Assembly (NCBI RefSeq): GCF_038595055.1
Contig: NZ_CP152002.1
Span: 6,630,501-6,694,500, forward strand
DNA length: 64,000 bases
Reading direction: 5' to 3'
DNA from: Paenibacillus sp. FSL R7-0345
GTDB lineage: Bacteria; Bacillota; Bacilli; Paenibacillales; Paenibacillaceae
Below are positions 18,487-27,483 of the stretch, in pieces. The first letter of the stretch is position 1. Each line of letters opens with the position of its first letter. A program made the translations under genes and the position numbers. The notes beneath the pieces are model-generated. The model saw nothing but the letters and a program-made list of their open reading frames with translations. It did not search any database and was not told the DNA's origin.

Positions 18487-18529
18487 CCGGCGGTCCAGTC
18501 GATTCCAGAATCACTTGCAATTAAGTTCC

Positions 18530-18558
18530 ATATTATTCATGCTTCCATCCCTTGTCAA
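18530..18558 (-). promoter_or_regulatory. Sigma-A promoter of the surface-protein operon
   Basis: Read on the minus strand: TTGACA, a 17-bp spacer and TAATAT. Transcription should start near 18523. The next gene in this direction is the Ala/Pro-rich protein, with the leader hairpin in between. Confidence 0.75.
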
Positions 18559-18618
18559 TTAAAATTTTATTTTTCTTAGTGGTATTATCGGAATTAAAAT
18601 TTATTACATAATATTACA

Positions 18619-18647
18619 TTGACAATCATATCATTCCTTTATACATT
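18619..18647 (+). promoter_or_regulatory. Sigma-A promoter of the TcyP-like symporter
   Basis: TTGACA (18619-18624), 17-bp spacer, TACATT (18642-18647), about 40 bp before the ATG. It is divergent from the surface-operon promoter with about 60 bp between the two -35 boxes. Confidence 0.7.
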
Positions 18648-18688
18648 ATTCACATCAAAAAAGTCGGCTTAGGGGGTCTTTGGTTACA

Positions 18689-20050
18689 ATGAAAGATATT
18701 GATAACAATCTGCTGTCCGCGCTTCAAACGAGCTGGTATGGCCTTGTCGTCTCCATTGTTGTATTCGCAGTGCTGTTTATCCTGGCACGCAAACGCATCG
18801 GATTCGGCACACGGGTCATCATCGGTCTGGCGCTCGGACTGGTCACCGGTATTTTCTTTCAATATTTTGAATTTGCAACAAACGCGATTACAACATTCGG
18901 CAGTATTTATGTCAGCCTGATCCGCATGCTCGTCATTCCGCTGGTCTTTGTTCTTGTGCTCAACAGCATCGCTTCCTTAACCAACCTGGAGGCCCTACGC
19001 AAAATCGGGATCAAAACCTTTGCCTGGTTCCTTGGAACAACCGGTATCGCTTCTATTATCGGGCTGCTCATAGCCCTCCTCTTCAACCCGGGAAGCGGAA
19101 TCCAGCAGGCTGTGCCGGAAGACTTTACTGCCCGGGAGATTCCGACCTTCTCACAAGTTATTCTGGATCTTGTGCCTTCCAACCCTGTTAATGAAGCTGC
19201 TACGGGTAAGGTTGTGCCGCTGCTTATTTTTGCGATTTTTGTAGCGGTTGCCATCATTAAAGTAGGCTCCAAGAAGCCGGAAGCCGTCAAGCCCGTTCGC
19301 GATCTGATTGAATCCCTGACTGCAGTGCTTCATCAGGTTGTAAAATTCGTAATCCGGCTGACCCCTTACGGTGTATTCGCTCTGATTGCAGGCATTACAG
19401 CCCGCTACGGCTGGGAAACCCTGCAGGAGCTGGGCAGCGTCATTGTCGCCTCTTATGTAGCACTCATTCTGCATTTTGTGCTTGTGTTCGGCGGACTGGT
19501 GCTGCTGGTGGTTAAAGTGAACCCGCTGCGCTTCTTCCGTAAAGTGTATCCTACAATCACTGTTGCTTTTACTACCCGCAGCAGCTATGCTACACTTCCG
19601 ATCAACCTTGAGGTGATCACCAAGCGCCTGCATGTTTCGCCCCGGATTGCCAGCTTCGTTGCCCCGCTGGGAGCATCCGTGAACTTCAACGGCTGCGGCG
19701 GTGTATGGCCCGCCATCGTAACGGTGTTTACCGCCCAGGTCTATGGCATCCAGCTCACCTTGACTGATTACATTACGCTGGTGCTAGTCAGCATCATCTC
19801 TTCCATCGGAGTAGCCGGCGTTCCCGGTCCTGCTGTAATCTCAACTACTGTCGTGCTCACAGCACTCGGGCTGCCGCTTGAAGGCCTGGCCATCGTTGCC
19901 GGTGTAGAAGCACTGATCGATATGGGCCGTACAGCAGTTAATGCTACCGGAACCTCTGTTACTGCGCTGCTGGTGGCGAATTCCGAAGGTGAATTTGACC
20001 GCGAGGCATTCAACAGCGACGACGATGATGTCCTGCTTAGCCCGGTATAA
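18689..20050 (+). CDS. Dicarboxylate/amino acid:cation symporter, TcyP-like
   Basis: The protein (453 residues from ATG 18689, AGGGGG upstream) is a hydrophobic DAACS/SDF-family transporter. Visible hallmarks are the serine-rich loop TTRSSYATLP, the NFNGCGG segment in place of the usual NMDGT, and DMGRTAVNATG with the Asp and Arg that in homologues bind the substrate amino and carboxylate groups. This set resembles the L-cystine importer TcyP of Bacillus more than glutamate carriers; the substrate is therefore probably cystine or another acidic or amino-carboxylate compound. It acts in the cytoplasmic membrane, driven by Na+ or H+. Single gene with own promoter and terminator. Confidence 0.85.
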   Translation: MKDIDNNLLSALQTSWYGLVVSIVVFAVLFILARKRIGFGTRVIIGLALGLVTGIFFQYFEFATNAITTFGSIYVSLIRMLVIPLVFVLVLNSIASLTNLEALRKIGIKTFAWFLGTTGIASIIGLLIALLFNPGSGIQQAVPEDFTAREIPTFSQVILDLVPSNPVNEAATGKVVPLLIFAIFVAVAIIKVGSKKPEAVKPVRDLIESLTAVLHQVVKFVIRLTPYGVFALIAGITARYGWETLQELGSVIVASYVALILHFVLVFGGLVLLVVKVNPLRFFRKVYPTITVAFTTRSSYATLPINLEVITKRLHVSPRIASFVAPLGASVNFNGCGGVWPAIVTVFTAQVYGIQLTLTDYITLVLVSIISSIGVAGVPGPAVISTTVVLTALGLPLEGLAIVAGVEALIDMGRTAVNATGTSVTALLVANSEGEFDREAFNSDDDDVLLSPV

Positions 20051-20075
20051 GCATTAGCGGATCATTGCTCCGCAA

Positions 20076-20119
20076 CAAAAACCCCAGTACCCGCTGCACT
20101 AGCGGGTACTGGGGTTTTT
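20076..20119. terminator. Bidirectional terminator between symporter and oxidoreductase
   Basis: AAAAACCCCAGTACCCGCT pairs perfectly with AGCGGGTACTGGGGTTTTT around a GCACT loop. Confidence 0.95.
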
Positions 20120-20132
20120 ACGTACGTTTATC

Positions 20133-21128
20133 CTACAGCAGGCTGACCCGCTCGCGCCGCCGGGCAGAGTCAAGGCAGGCTTCGATCAGCTGCATGCTGA
20201 GCACCGGATCATTCTCAGCGGCAAGCGGCGTGGCGCCGCGGACGGCTGCTGCGAAATCATCAGCCTGGACCACATACGGATTGGCGCCGGCCGCGGCAAA
20301 CCGGCTTACCTCGCCGCCTTTGTACATCAGGAAATCCGCATCCTCAAATCTGGCGTTGAACGGCATCGGAATCTCGATCATCCCTTCCGTACCGAGTACC
20401 TCCAGCAGCTGGCGGTTATATGCCCACATGCCGCAGTCGAAGGTCAGGCTCAGGCCGCCCGGGAACTCGACCAGACCGGAGGCCATCATATCCACGTTAT
20501 CATGCTCCGGAGAAAAGATTGCCTGTACCGTCACCGCTTCAGGCTCCGTACCGAACAGCAGCCGCGCCGCGCTGAGCGGGTAGCAGCCGACATCATACAA
20601 CGAGCCTCCACCCCAGGCGGACTTGAAGCGGATATTCGTCGTGTCCGTTGCATCGTTGTAGGTAAAAGCGCCGCGGATCGCACGCAGCTCACCGATATCG
20701 CCCCGGGCGATGATCTCCCGCAGCTGCACAATGCGCGGATGATGCCGATACATGTACGCTTCGGCCAGATGCACGCCCGCTTTGCGGCAGGCCGCTACCA
20801 TTTCCTCCGCCTCGGCGCTGCTGAGCGCAATCGGCTTCTCACACAGTACATGCTTGCCTGCTTCGGCTGCACGGATTACCCATTCCCGGTGCAGGTGATT
20901 GGGCAGCGGAATATATACGGCATCAATTCCCGGATCAGCCAGCAGCTCCTCATAGCTGCCGTAAGCCTTGCTGATGCCGAACTCTGCTGCCACCCTGCTG
21001 CTTTTCTCCAGCCCCCGGCTCGCCACCGCCTCGATTACACCTGTCTCTGATTCCTGAATCGCCGGCATCACGGAGCCGGTTGCGATCTGGGCACAGCCGA
21101 GTATTCCCCATCTGAGCTTCTGTGTCAT
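20133..21128 (-). CDS. Gfo/Idh/MocA-family oxidoreductase (trans-dihydrodiol dehydrogenase-like)
   Basis: The 331-residue protein has an N-terminal Rossmann motif (GILGCAQIATG), the EKP motif (CEKPIAL, near residue 97) and the C-terminal signature GGGSLYDVGCYPLSAARLLFG, in which Asp and Tyr replace the histidine seen in many relatives. This pattern is typical of the dihydrodiol-dehydrogenase/glucose-fructose-oxidoreductase branch. It is cytoplasmic and NAD(P)-dependent; the substrate is unknown. The ATG follows AAGGAGGGTG. It lies 86 bp downstream of the UbiA operon on the same strand, and may be read through from it or have its own promoter. Confidence 0.88.
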   Translation of the reverse strand: MTQKLRWGILGCAQIATGSVMPAIQESETGVIEAVASRGLEKSSRVAAEFGISKAYGSYEELLADPGIDAVYIPLPNHLHREWVIRAAEAGKHVLCEKPIALSSAEAEEMVAACRKAGVHLAEAYMYRHHPRIVQLREIIARGDIGELRAIRGAFTYNDATDTTNIRFKSAWGGGSLYDVGCYPLSAARLLFGTEPEAVTVQAIFSPEHDNVDMMASGLVEFPGGLSLTFDCGMWAYNRQLLEVLGTEGMIEIPMPFNARFEDADFLMYKGGEVSRFAAAGANPYVVQADDFAAAVRGATPLAAENDPVLSMQLIEACLDSARRRERVSLL

Positions 21129-21214
21129 AGATGTACACCCTCCTTGTATAAGAATGTAAATATATCTACTGACACCATATCATAGAATAGGAGGCATCAC
21201 TAATCAGACAATTG

Positions 21215-22171
21215 TCAGATATTCAGCAGACCCAGCAGAACTGCAGCCGCCAGTACAATAATCCGGGCTGTACTCATCAGCACAAAATTTTTGACCGACA
21301 GGATAAAGGTTGACGCCTTCTCCTGCTTCTGCTGGAACAGTGCGATATTCCGGCGCAGGGGAACCAGCGTAACCAGCAGCAGCGCCACCAGCAGCGGATT
21401 GACCCCGAGAATCAGCAGAACGATCATATCGACAAAAGAGACATAATAGAGCAGCTTGAACAGCAGCAGTGCATTGTTGCGGCCGATATAGACCGGCAGC
21501 GTATACCGGCGGTTCTCCAGGTCATCTTCGATATCGCAGATATTGTTGGCCAGCATAATCCCGGCAATCCCGAGGATTGCGGGCACGGAGAACCAGAAAA
21601 TGTACACAACCTCGATAAGGTTAACATGCAGGTCGACCCAGCCATTTTGCAGCAGCAGCGTAACCACCCTCTGGTCCGAGTGGATATAAGCCGAAATAAA
21701 GATAATCACAAACCCCATAAACAGTCCCGAGAACAGCTCGCCGAGCGGCATCCGCGATATCGGAATCGGCCCGAAGGAGTACAGGATCCCGATCAGAAAC
21801 GACAGCCCGCCCAGCAAAAAGATCAGCAGCCCTGTCTGGGAGACAAGAGCAATGCCCCCGCCCGCCGCCAGAACGAGCAGGATGATGATGGTTGCGACTA
21901 CCGTGCTTTCTTTTAGCTTATAGTGAACAATGGCATTATGGGTCTCATAGCCGTAGCCGTGCTTCTTGGCGGCTTTTTTAAAATCATAATAGTTGTTGAT
22001 GGCCGTTGTCGCCATATCGAAGCTGAGCAGGGACACGAGCATCAGGATAAACCGCAGCATATAAAAATCCTCAAACCGGTACAGCGCGTACAGTGTCCCC
22101 AGAAGGAACGGAAGCATACTGGCCACCTTGGTCGGCAGCTCCACAAACCGCAGAAAGCTCCTTACATTCAC
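21215..22171 (-). CDS. UbiA-family prenyltransferase (MenA-like), second of a pair
   Basis: The 318-residue protein has eight or nine membrane helices. UbiA enzymes attach a polyprenyl chain to an aromatic acceptor using two Asp-rich motifs that hold the Mg-diphosphate. Here the first motif reads NNYYDFKKA (N59-D63), lacking the usual last Asp, while the second is complete: NNICDIEDD, with D213 and D217. It resembles 1,4-dihydroxy-2-naphthoate prenyltransferases. It is the third gene of an operon with another UbiA protein and an unknown protein, 42 bp after the latter. The ATG follows AAGGGTGGG. Product and acceptor are uncertain. Confidence 0.8.
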   Translation of the reverse strand: MNVRSFLRFVELPTKVASMLPFLLGTLYALYRFEDFYMLRFILMLVSLLSFDMATTAINNYYDFKKAAKKHGYGYETHNAIVHYKLKESTVVATIIILLVLAAGGGIALVSQTGLLIFLLGGLSFLIGILYSFGPIPISRMPLGELFSGLFMGFVIIFISAYIHSDQRVVTLLLQNGWVDLHVNLIEVVYIFWFSVPAILGIAGIMLANNICDIEDDLENRRYTLPVYIGRNNALLLFKLLYYVSFVDMIVLLILGVNPLLVALLLVTLVPLRRNIALFQQKQEKASTFILSVKNFVLMSTARIIVLAAAVLLGLLNI

Positions 22172-22213
22172 CGCAAACCCACCCTTATCCTTAAAAAACT
22201 TAGCTCATGCCCT

Positions 22214-22987
22214 TTAGCGTGCAGTCGTTGTTACAGTTACCGGAGACCATTCGGCAATGACTGTCTGTCCATGCGCCGACACGCTGCCTTCCGGAGTCAG
22301 ATCCTTCTCCGTCATAATGCCGAGCGCCACGGTAAAGCTGTTGAATTTCACCGGAACATTCCGCTCGCGGCGCACTTCCTTACCATTGACATAGAAGACC
22401 GCCTCGTCATTGCCGCGGTGATATGTGATTTTGTAGGTGTTAAATTCGCGCGGCTTGAAATCCTCCGCTTCTGTAAAAATGCAGAAATATTTTGTACCGC
22501 CTGTATCCGGAACCTGGACGCCCGGGAAGGGCAGGATGCCGTAGACGCTGGCGTATTTATCATTGCCGGCAAAGAAATCAAGCGCCGCACCGGTCGTGAA
22601 ATCCAGCAGATTCAGTGAGACATAGCCGTCGTACAAATCTCCCGGAGCCGTCCCCTGCGTGCGGGCGCGGATCTGCAGCTCGAAGCTGATCTCCCCCTCC
22701 TCCGGAATGTCTACCGGCTGTGCCGAATAATACATATGCTTGGCATTGTCGAGAATCTGCACCTGGTTATGCTGGCGGCTGAGCTGTGCCCGGACATACA
22801 GATAGCCGTTGCGTACAATTACTACCGCCTCCGGCTCACGGTAAGCCCAGAACGAGCCGTCAGGCAGGGCAAATCCGCCCGTCTTCCACACTTTTCCCTC
22901 TGACAAAATGGTATGAAAATCTCCCAGTACAGTCTGGCTGCTCACAGCCGGCTGCAGCTGCTCGGCATTGTCTTTATTATTGTCCAT
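22214..22987 (-). CDS. Unknown protein with lectin-like beta-sandwich features, between two UbiA genes
   Basis: The 257-residue protein has no signal peptide and no membrane helix. The sequence is beta-rich, with aromatic strands and motifs such as ISFELQIRARTQG, TYKITYHRGNDEAVFYVNGKEV and a C-terminal TVIAEWSPVTV. The 'FYVNGKEV' strand pattern is what one sees in concanavalin-like/GH16-like folds, but I see no catalytic ExDxE signature. It may belong to a DUF family such as DUF6081; I am not certain. Its position, 28 bp after one UbiA gene and 42 bp before another, says it works with a prenylated product, perhaps as a binding or cyclising protein. The ATG follows AGAAGGAGAG. Confidence 0.6.
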   Translation of the reverse strand: MDNNKDNAEQLQPAVSSQTVLGDFHTILSEGKVWKTGGFALPDGSFWAYREPEAVVIVRNGYLYVRAQLSRQHNQVQILDNAKHMYYSAQPVDIPEEGEISFELQIRARTQGTAPGDLYDGYVSLNLLDFTTGAALDFFAGNDKYASVYGILPFPGVQVPDTGGTKYFCIFTEAEDFKPREFNTYKITYHRGNDEAVFYVNGKEVRRERNVPVKFNSFTVALGIMTEKDLTPEGSVSAHGQTVIAEWSPVTVTTTAR

Positions 22988-23015
22988 AATCGCTCTCTCC
23001 TTCTGGAATGAGATG

Positions 23016-23933
23016 TTAGATGAGGCCCTGGATCAGCAGGGCCAGTGCCATAATAAATCCGCAGCGCACGGAGGCCTGCTGTGAAGCGCCCATAAGCGGC
23101 AGATATGCCATGGAGGCATTCTGCGGCTCAAGCCCGCGGTACACACGCAAAGGGGCAAACACGGTAAGCAGCGCCAGCAGCGCATAAACCGGCAGTACGC
23201 CGGACAACACACATACAACCAATGAACCATAGGACAGGAACAGCAGGATGCGGGAAAGCACCAGGGCTTTGCGTTCTCCCCAAACGACAACCAGCGTACG
23301 TTTACCGGCCTGCTTATCTGCTCTCCAGTGCAGGAAATGATGATTGAACAAGAGCAGTGTAGTTAACAGGCCCACCGGAACAGACAGCAGCACAGGCTTC
23401 AGGCTGAATTCCCCTGTCTGTACGAAATAAGAGCCGAGTACGGGCATTACCCCAAAAGCGACAAAAATGGCAAACTCACTATAGCCCTTGCCCCGGTATC
23501 CGAAGCGCAGCGGCGGTGCTACATAGAAATAGGCGATCAGCGCTCCGCCGAGCACGAACCAGAGCGTCTCCCAGCCGCTGGAGATACTGAGAATAAGGCC
23601 GCAGGCCACGGCCAGCGCCAGCAGAGCCCAGGTCATCAGAGCAAAGAGGGATTCCTTCATCAGTCCGCCTGACAAAAAACCGGAGTTCGTCGAAACCATT
23701 CCCGGTGTATTCTTAGCTTCAGTATCCGTTCCATTACGGAAGTCCCATAAATCGTTCACCATATTCGAGAACAAATGGGCGGCGACCGCACCAACAAGCG
23801 TTATAACAAACAAAAACGGATGGAAGCTGCCTTCCCAGACATAGGCTCCAACCGTCCCCAGCACAACCGGTATGAGCATTACAGGAATCGTTCCAAACCG
23901 TGTAATCTTCTTAAATAATGTCCATTTATCCAT
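23016..23933 (-). CDS. UbiA-family prenyltransferase, first of a pair
   Basis: The 305-residue integral membrane protein carries the first Asp-rich motif intact (NDLWDFRNGTD, residues 60-70, same spacing as E. coli MenA). The second motif is altered: HHFLHWRADKQAGKRTL has His202 where the first Asp of NNxxDxxxD should be, keeping D206 and the GKRTL tail. This is the mirror image of its operon partner, whose first motif is the degenerate one. It probably transfers a prenyl group to an aromatic acceptor in the membrane. It is the first gene of a three-gene operon; GAAGGAGAT precedes the ATG by 12 bases. Confidence 0.8.
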   Translation of the reverse strand: MDKWTLFKKITRFGTIPVMLIPVVLGTVGAYVWEGSFHPFLFVITLVGAVAAHLFSNMVNDLWDFRNGTDTEAKNTPGMVSTNSGFLSGGLMKESLFALMTWALLALAVACGLILSISSGWETLWFVLGGALIAYFYVAPPLRFGYRGKGYSEFAIFVAFGVMPVLGSYFVQTGEFSLKPVLLSVPVGLLTTLLLFNHHFLHWRADKQAGKRTLVVVWGERKALVLSRILLFLSYGSLVVCVLSGVLPVYALLALLTVFAPLRVYRGLEPQNASMAYLPLMGASQQASVRCGFIMALALLIQGLI

Positions 23934-24113
23934 TGCCTGACGCTATCTCCTTCTATAATATTTATGTGATTATTATTATTGCAAGATTATTATACATCAA
24001 ATTTCGACACATGGGACAGATTTACTCTGCAAAATATTACCTTTTCATGGTACACTGGATAAGGTGGTACTAATTTCCTAATTAAAGTCTATTATTACTA
24101 GAAGGGAAACAAC

Positions 24114-26480
24114 ATGAAGCTGAGCAGAAAAATAATCATTTTCGTCTGTGTTGTGGCCCTGTTCGGATTAGGTGTTACTTATCTACTCCTGCACTTCATT
24201 CTGCTGAACCGCTTTGAGCAGCTGGATGAGGCCACTCTGCGGAGCAAGCTGGATAACGTGGTTTCATCTTACCAGAGCGAGCTGCAGATGATGAGAACCG
24301 GATTGCTGAAGTATTCAACATGGGACGATACATACCAGTTTATGCAGCCGGAAGCGCCGGACAATCCGGCAGCTTCTGACAGACAGGATTACCTCGACAG
24401 CAATTTCAGCCCGTTCACCTACGAGATCAATCAATTCGATATGGCGGCGCTGCTGGATAATTCCGGAGAGCTCCGGTATGGCGGTGTTTATGATCCCGAT
24501 ACCCGGGCGGTCTCCGCCCTGACTCCGGAATACCCCGCGCTGTTCAAACGCATTCAGGACCGGCTGCCAGGCTTGACGGAGACCGCGGAAAGCCGTTCAG
24601 GCATCGTGCTGCTGGATGATGGCCCGATGCTGATTACAGTTGCCCCGATCCTCAACAACAGCGGCGACCAGCCCGTAATCGGCACAGCGGTTGCAGGGAG
24701 GATGCTGCGGCAGAATGAGATTACCCGGATCTGGGAAGAAACGCAGTCCTCCCTGCAGATGACGGTCATCAATTCTGCTGTATTGGCAGAGAGCAACGGC
24801 CAGACCACGTGGATGAGCTCAGACACCGGCCAGATGATGTCCATCCATACTGTAGTTAACGACCTGTTCGGGAATCCTGCAATCGAAATGACGCTGAAGC
24901 AGCCGCGCGAGATCTACGAGAGCGGGCTGAAATCCATCGTCAGCTTCCGGAAATTCTTCCTGGCCTGGACCCTGCTGATGTGTATAGCCAGCCTGGTCTT
25001 CGTCAAACGTTCCATCCTGCGGAGAATGTCCTCCCTGGTCAGAAACATCCGCGCCATCAGCAGCAGCAAGGACCTGTCCATCCGGGTACGCAGCTCCGGA
25101 AACGATGAATTCAGTGAGGTGGAGCATGAATTCAACCGGATGATCGGTTCACTGCAGCAGGCTCAGAAGGAGCTGCAGCTGCAGTCCATGCTGGATCCGC
25201 TGACCCAGCTCCCCAACCGTTCGCTGTTTTTCACCAGACTTAATGAAGCTATCGCCTCGGTTAAAGATACCGGCCGGCAGATCGTCCTCGTCTTTATTGA
25301 TCTCGACCATTTCAAGACCGTCAATGACACGCTCGGCCATGATTTCGGGGATGCGATGCTGAGGGAGACCGCCCTCCGGATTTCCAGGGTCATCGGCAAG
25401 CATGATGTGGTCTCCCGCCTTGGCGGAGACGAATTCACCATTCTGCTTGCCGACGCTCCTGATTCAGACAGCATGAACGTACAGCTGTCGCGCATACAGG
25501 AGGCACTCTCATTGCCGCACCGCATCCAGGGGCACCTGCTTTATAATACTGCCAGCATCGGGGTCAGCGTCTATCCGCAGAATGGCGAAGACGCCGACTA
25601 TCTGGTCAAGCAGGCTGATCTGGCCATGTTTCATGTCAAAGAATCGGGACGCAACAACATCCTGCAATACTCAGAGGAGCTTGAGGAAAGCATCCGGCGC
25701 CGGAAGGTATTGTCCCAGCAGCTGCTGTCCGCAGCCATCAATGATGAATTCGAAATCCATTACCAGCCGATCCTGGGCTCCGACAGCCTGAAGGTCGCCA
25801 AGCTGGAAGCCCTGCTGCGCTGGACCAGCCCTACTTACGGGCCCATCTCTCCCGCTGAATTTATTCCGCTTGCCGAAACCAGCGGCTCCATTATCAGCAT
25901 CGGCAGCTGGGTGCTGCGGCAGGTCTGCTCCGACCTGAGCCGGTTCCGCACAGGCGGCCTGGAGCTGACGGCTGCCGTTAACATCTCGGCAGTACAGCTG
26001 ATGCAGCCTGGGCTGACTGAACTCCTGCTGGCGCTGCTGGCGGAATATCAGCTGCCCAGCTCCAGCCTGGAGCTGGAAATTACGGAGAGCGTACTGGTCT
26101 CCGGGGACCATATCCTGTCCTCCCTTCAGGAGCTGAGAAGCCACGGGCTGTATATCTCGCTGGATGATTTCGGCACAGGCTTCTCCTCACTGAGCTATCT
26201 GCGCCGCTTCCCGGTGGATGTGATCAAGATTGACCGCTCCTTCATTTCCGAGATGACCCTGGAGCCGCAGGGCGATGTGCTGGTTAAGGCGATTATTGAG
26301 CTGAGCCATAATCTGGGGCTGAAGGTAGTAGCTGAGGGCATTGAGCTGAAGGAGCAGTTCGATCTGCTCCGCATGCTCGGCAGCGATGAGCTGCAGGGCT
26401 ACTATATCAGCAGGCCGGTGCAGGCCGTGAATATTCATTCCTTTTTATCGCAAAATAATCTGATAATCGCCAAAAATTGA
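24114..26480 (+). CDS. CHASE4-HAMP-GGDEF-EAL cyclic-di-GMP enzyme
   Basis: The 788-residue protein has a membrane helix (8-30), an extracellular CHASE4-like sensor with the typical YSTWDDTYQF, a second helix near 285-300, HAMP, GGDEF (RLGGDEF, G437) and EAL (E565 in LEALLRW; ELEITES; DDFGTGFSSL). Both catalytic centres are complete; the inhibitory RxxD before GGDEF is not. It should sense an outside signal and adjust c-di-GMP in either direction. The ATG follows AGAAGGG. It is divergent from the UbiA operon. Of the four GGDEF proteins in the window, this one has the fullest periplasm-facing sensor. Confidence 0.93.
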   Translation: MKLSRKIIIFVCVVALFGLGVTYLLLHFILLNRFEQLDEATLRSKLDNVVSSYQSELQMMRTGLLKYSTWDDTYQFMQPEAPDNPAASDRQDYLDSNFSPFTYEINQFDMAALLDNSGELRYGGVYDPDTRAVSALTPEYPALFKRIQDRLPGLTETAESRSGIVLLDDGPMLITVAPILNNSGDQPVIGTAVAGRMLRQNEITRIWEETQSSLQMTVINSAVLAESNGQTTWMSSDTGQMMSIHTVVNDLFGNPAIEMTLKQPREIYESGLKSIVSFRKFFLAWTLLMCIASLVFVKRSILRRMSSLVRNIRAISSSKDLSIRVRSSGNDEFSEVEHEFNRMIGSLQQAQKELQLQSMLDPLTQLPNRSLFFTRLNEAIASVKDTGRQIVLVFIDLDHFKTVNDTLGHDFGDAMLRETALRISRVIGKHDVVSRLGGDEFTILLADAPDSDSMNVQLSRIQEALSLPHRIQGHLLYNTASIGVSVYPQNGEDADYLVKQADLAMFHVKESGRNNILQYSEELEESIRRRKVLSQQLLSAAINDEFEIHYQPILGSDSLKVAKLEALLRWTSPTYGPISPAEFIPLAETSGSIISIGSWVLRQVCSDLSRFRTGGLELTAAVNISAVQLMQPGLTELLLALLAEYQLPSSSLELEITESVLVSGDHILSSLQELRSHGLYISLDDFGTGFSSLSYLRRFPVDVIKIDRSFISEMTLEPQGDVLVKAIIELSHNLGLKVVAEGIELKEQFDLLRMLGSDELQGYYISRPVQAVNIHSFLSQNNLIIAKN

Positions 26481-26531
26481 CCACTTCTTTTATAGGCAAG
26501 CTCATGGCGATATGATATGATAGGCAAGCTG

Positions 26532-26560
26532 ATAACAGCACCCGGTCCGGGTGCTGTTAT
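26532..26560. terminator. Perfect 12-bp hairpin between GGDEF-EAL and acetate transporter genes
   Basis: ATAACAGCACCC pairs with GGGTGCTGTTAT. There is no clear T-run on either side, so termination would be weak; it may also be an operator or an mRNA-processing hairpin. Confidence 0.45.
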
Positions 26561-26600
26561 ACTATGCGAACAATTATGAAAATTGGAGGCTTTAATTGCT

Positions 26601-27224
26601 ATGTCAGCGCAATCCCCATCCACGCAATCCGTCAAAATCGTCACTGCCGATCCCAGCGCCATCGGCTTGTTCGGACTTGCTATCGTTACTCTGGTCGCTT
26701 CTTCTCAAAAGCTCGAAATTACAACAGGACTCAGCTACGCTATTCCTTGGGCAATCTTCCTCGGAGCCTTTGCTCAGCTATTCGCCTCGATTCAGGATGC
26801 GAAGCACAATAATACCTTCGGCATGACTGCATTCGGCGCATATGCCTTCTTCTGGTTCGGCATGGGCGCAAGCTGGCTGATCAAGCTCGGCGTATTCGGC
26901 GCTACACTCGCTGAAGGCGTAGACCCTAAGCAGCTCGGCTTTGTATTCCTGGGCTATCTCGTCTTCACCCTGTTCATGACCATCGGTGCAGTTGAAGCCA
27001 ACCGGGTGCTGCTGATTATCTTTATCCTGATCGACTTCCTGTTCCTCGGCCTTTCCATGGATGCTTTCGGCGTAGCTGCGGAATTCTTCCACAAGCTGGC
27101 TGCAGTATCGGAATTGGCAATTGGTGTGGTTTCCTTATACGGATGCGGAGCATCCGTGCTTAACGCCCATTTCGGACGCACCTTCCTGCCGATCGGCGCA
27201 CCACTGCGTATTTTCAAGAAATAA
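26601..27224 (+). CDS. GPR1/FUN34/YaaH-family acetate uptake transporter
   Basis: The 207-residue protein has six predicted membrane helices and the family start signature, here DPSAIGLFGLAIVTLV (usual NPAPLGL-type), followed by GAFAQLFASIQDAKHNNTFG and AFFWFGMG. Family members such as SatP and YaaH import acetate and succinate with protons. Start: ATG 26601; an in-frame TTG at 26583 lies on the ribosome binding site GGAGG and is unlikely. Single gene with a clear terminator. An 11-bp direct repeat lies upstream (26492 and 26520). Confidence 0.85.
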   Translation: MSAQSPSTQSVKIVTADPSAIGLFGLAIVTLVASSQKLEITTGLSYAIPWAIFLGAFAQLFASIQDAKHNNTFGMTAFGAYAFFWFGMGASWLIKLGVFGATLAEGVDPKQLGFVFLGYLVFTLFMTIGAVEANRVLLIIFILIDFLFLGLSMDAFGVAAEFFHKLAAVSELAIGVVSLYGCGASVLNAHFGRTFLPIGAPLRIFKK

Positions 27225-27271
27225 GCTGACGCTGGCTTTGCCGAAATATATATAGCAACACCTGCAAGAGC

Positions 27272-27321
27272 AACGGATAAATACAAGCTGCCCTTAGGCG
27301 GTCCGTATTTATCCGTTTTTT
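27272..27321 (+). terminator. Terminator of the acetate transporter gene
   Basis: AACGGATAAATAC pairs with GTATTTATCCGTT, followed by TTTT. Confidence 0.9.
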
Positions 27322-27483
27322 GTTCTCTCCCCGGCTATCAGGTTTCTCCTTGCACAAAAACACAAAAAATGACATGCTATAGAGACACCTACGACATATC
27401 TCGACATTTGACGGTGGTGCAGGAACCACTTTGGCCCAAATTACTTATACAATGTTGAATTTTTATGATATCGGAGGCACTCC

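Noticed and set aside
18438-18558. Known riboswitch (c-di-GMP, c-di-AMP, T-box) before the surface operon
   Set aside because: None of the conserved loop sequences of these classes is found; the leader is also too short for a T-box.
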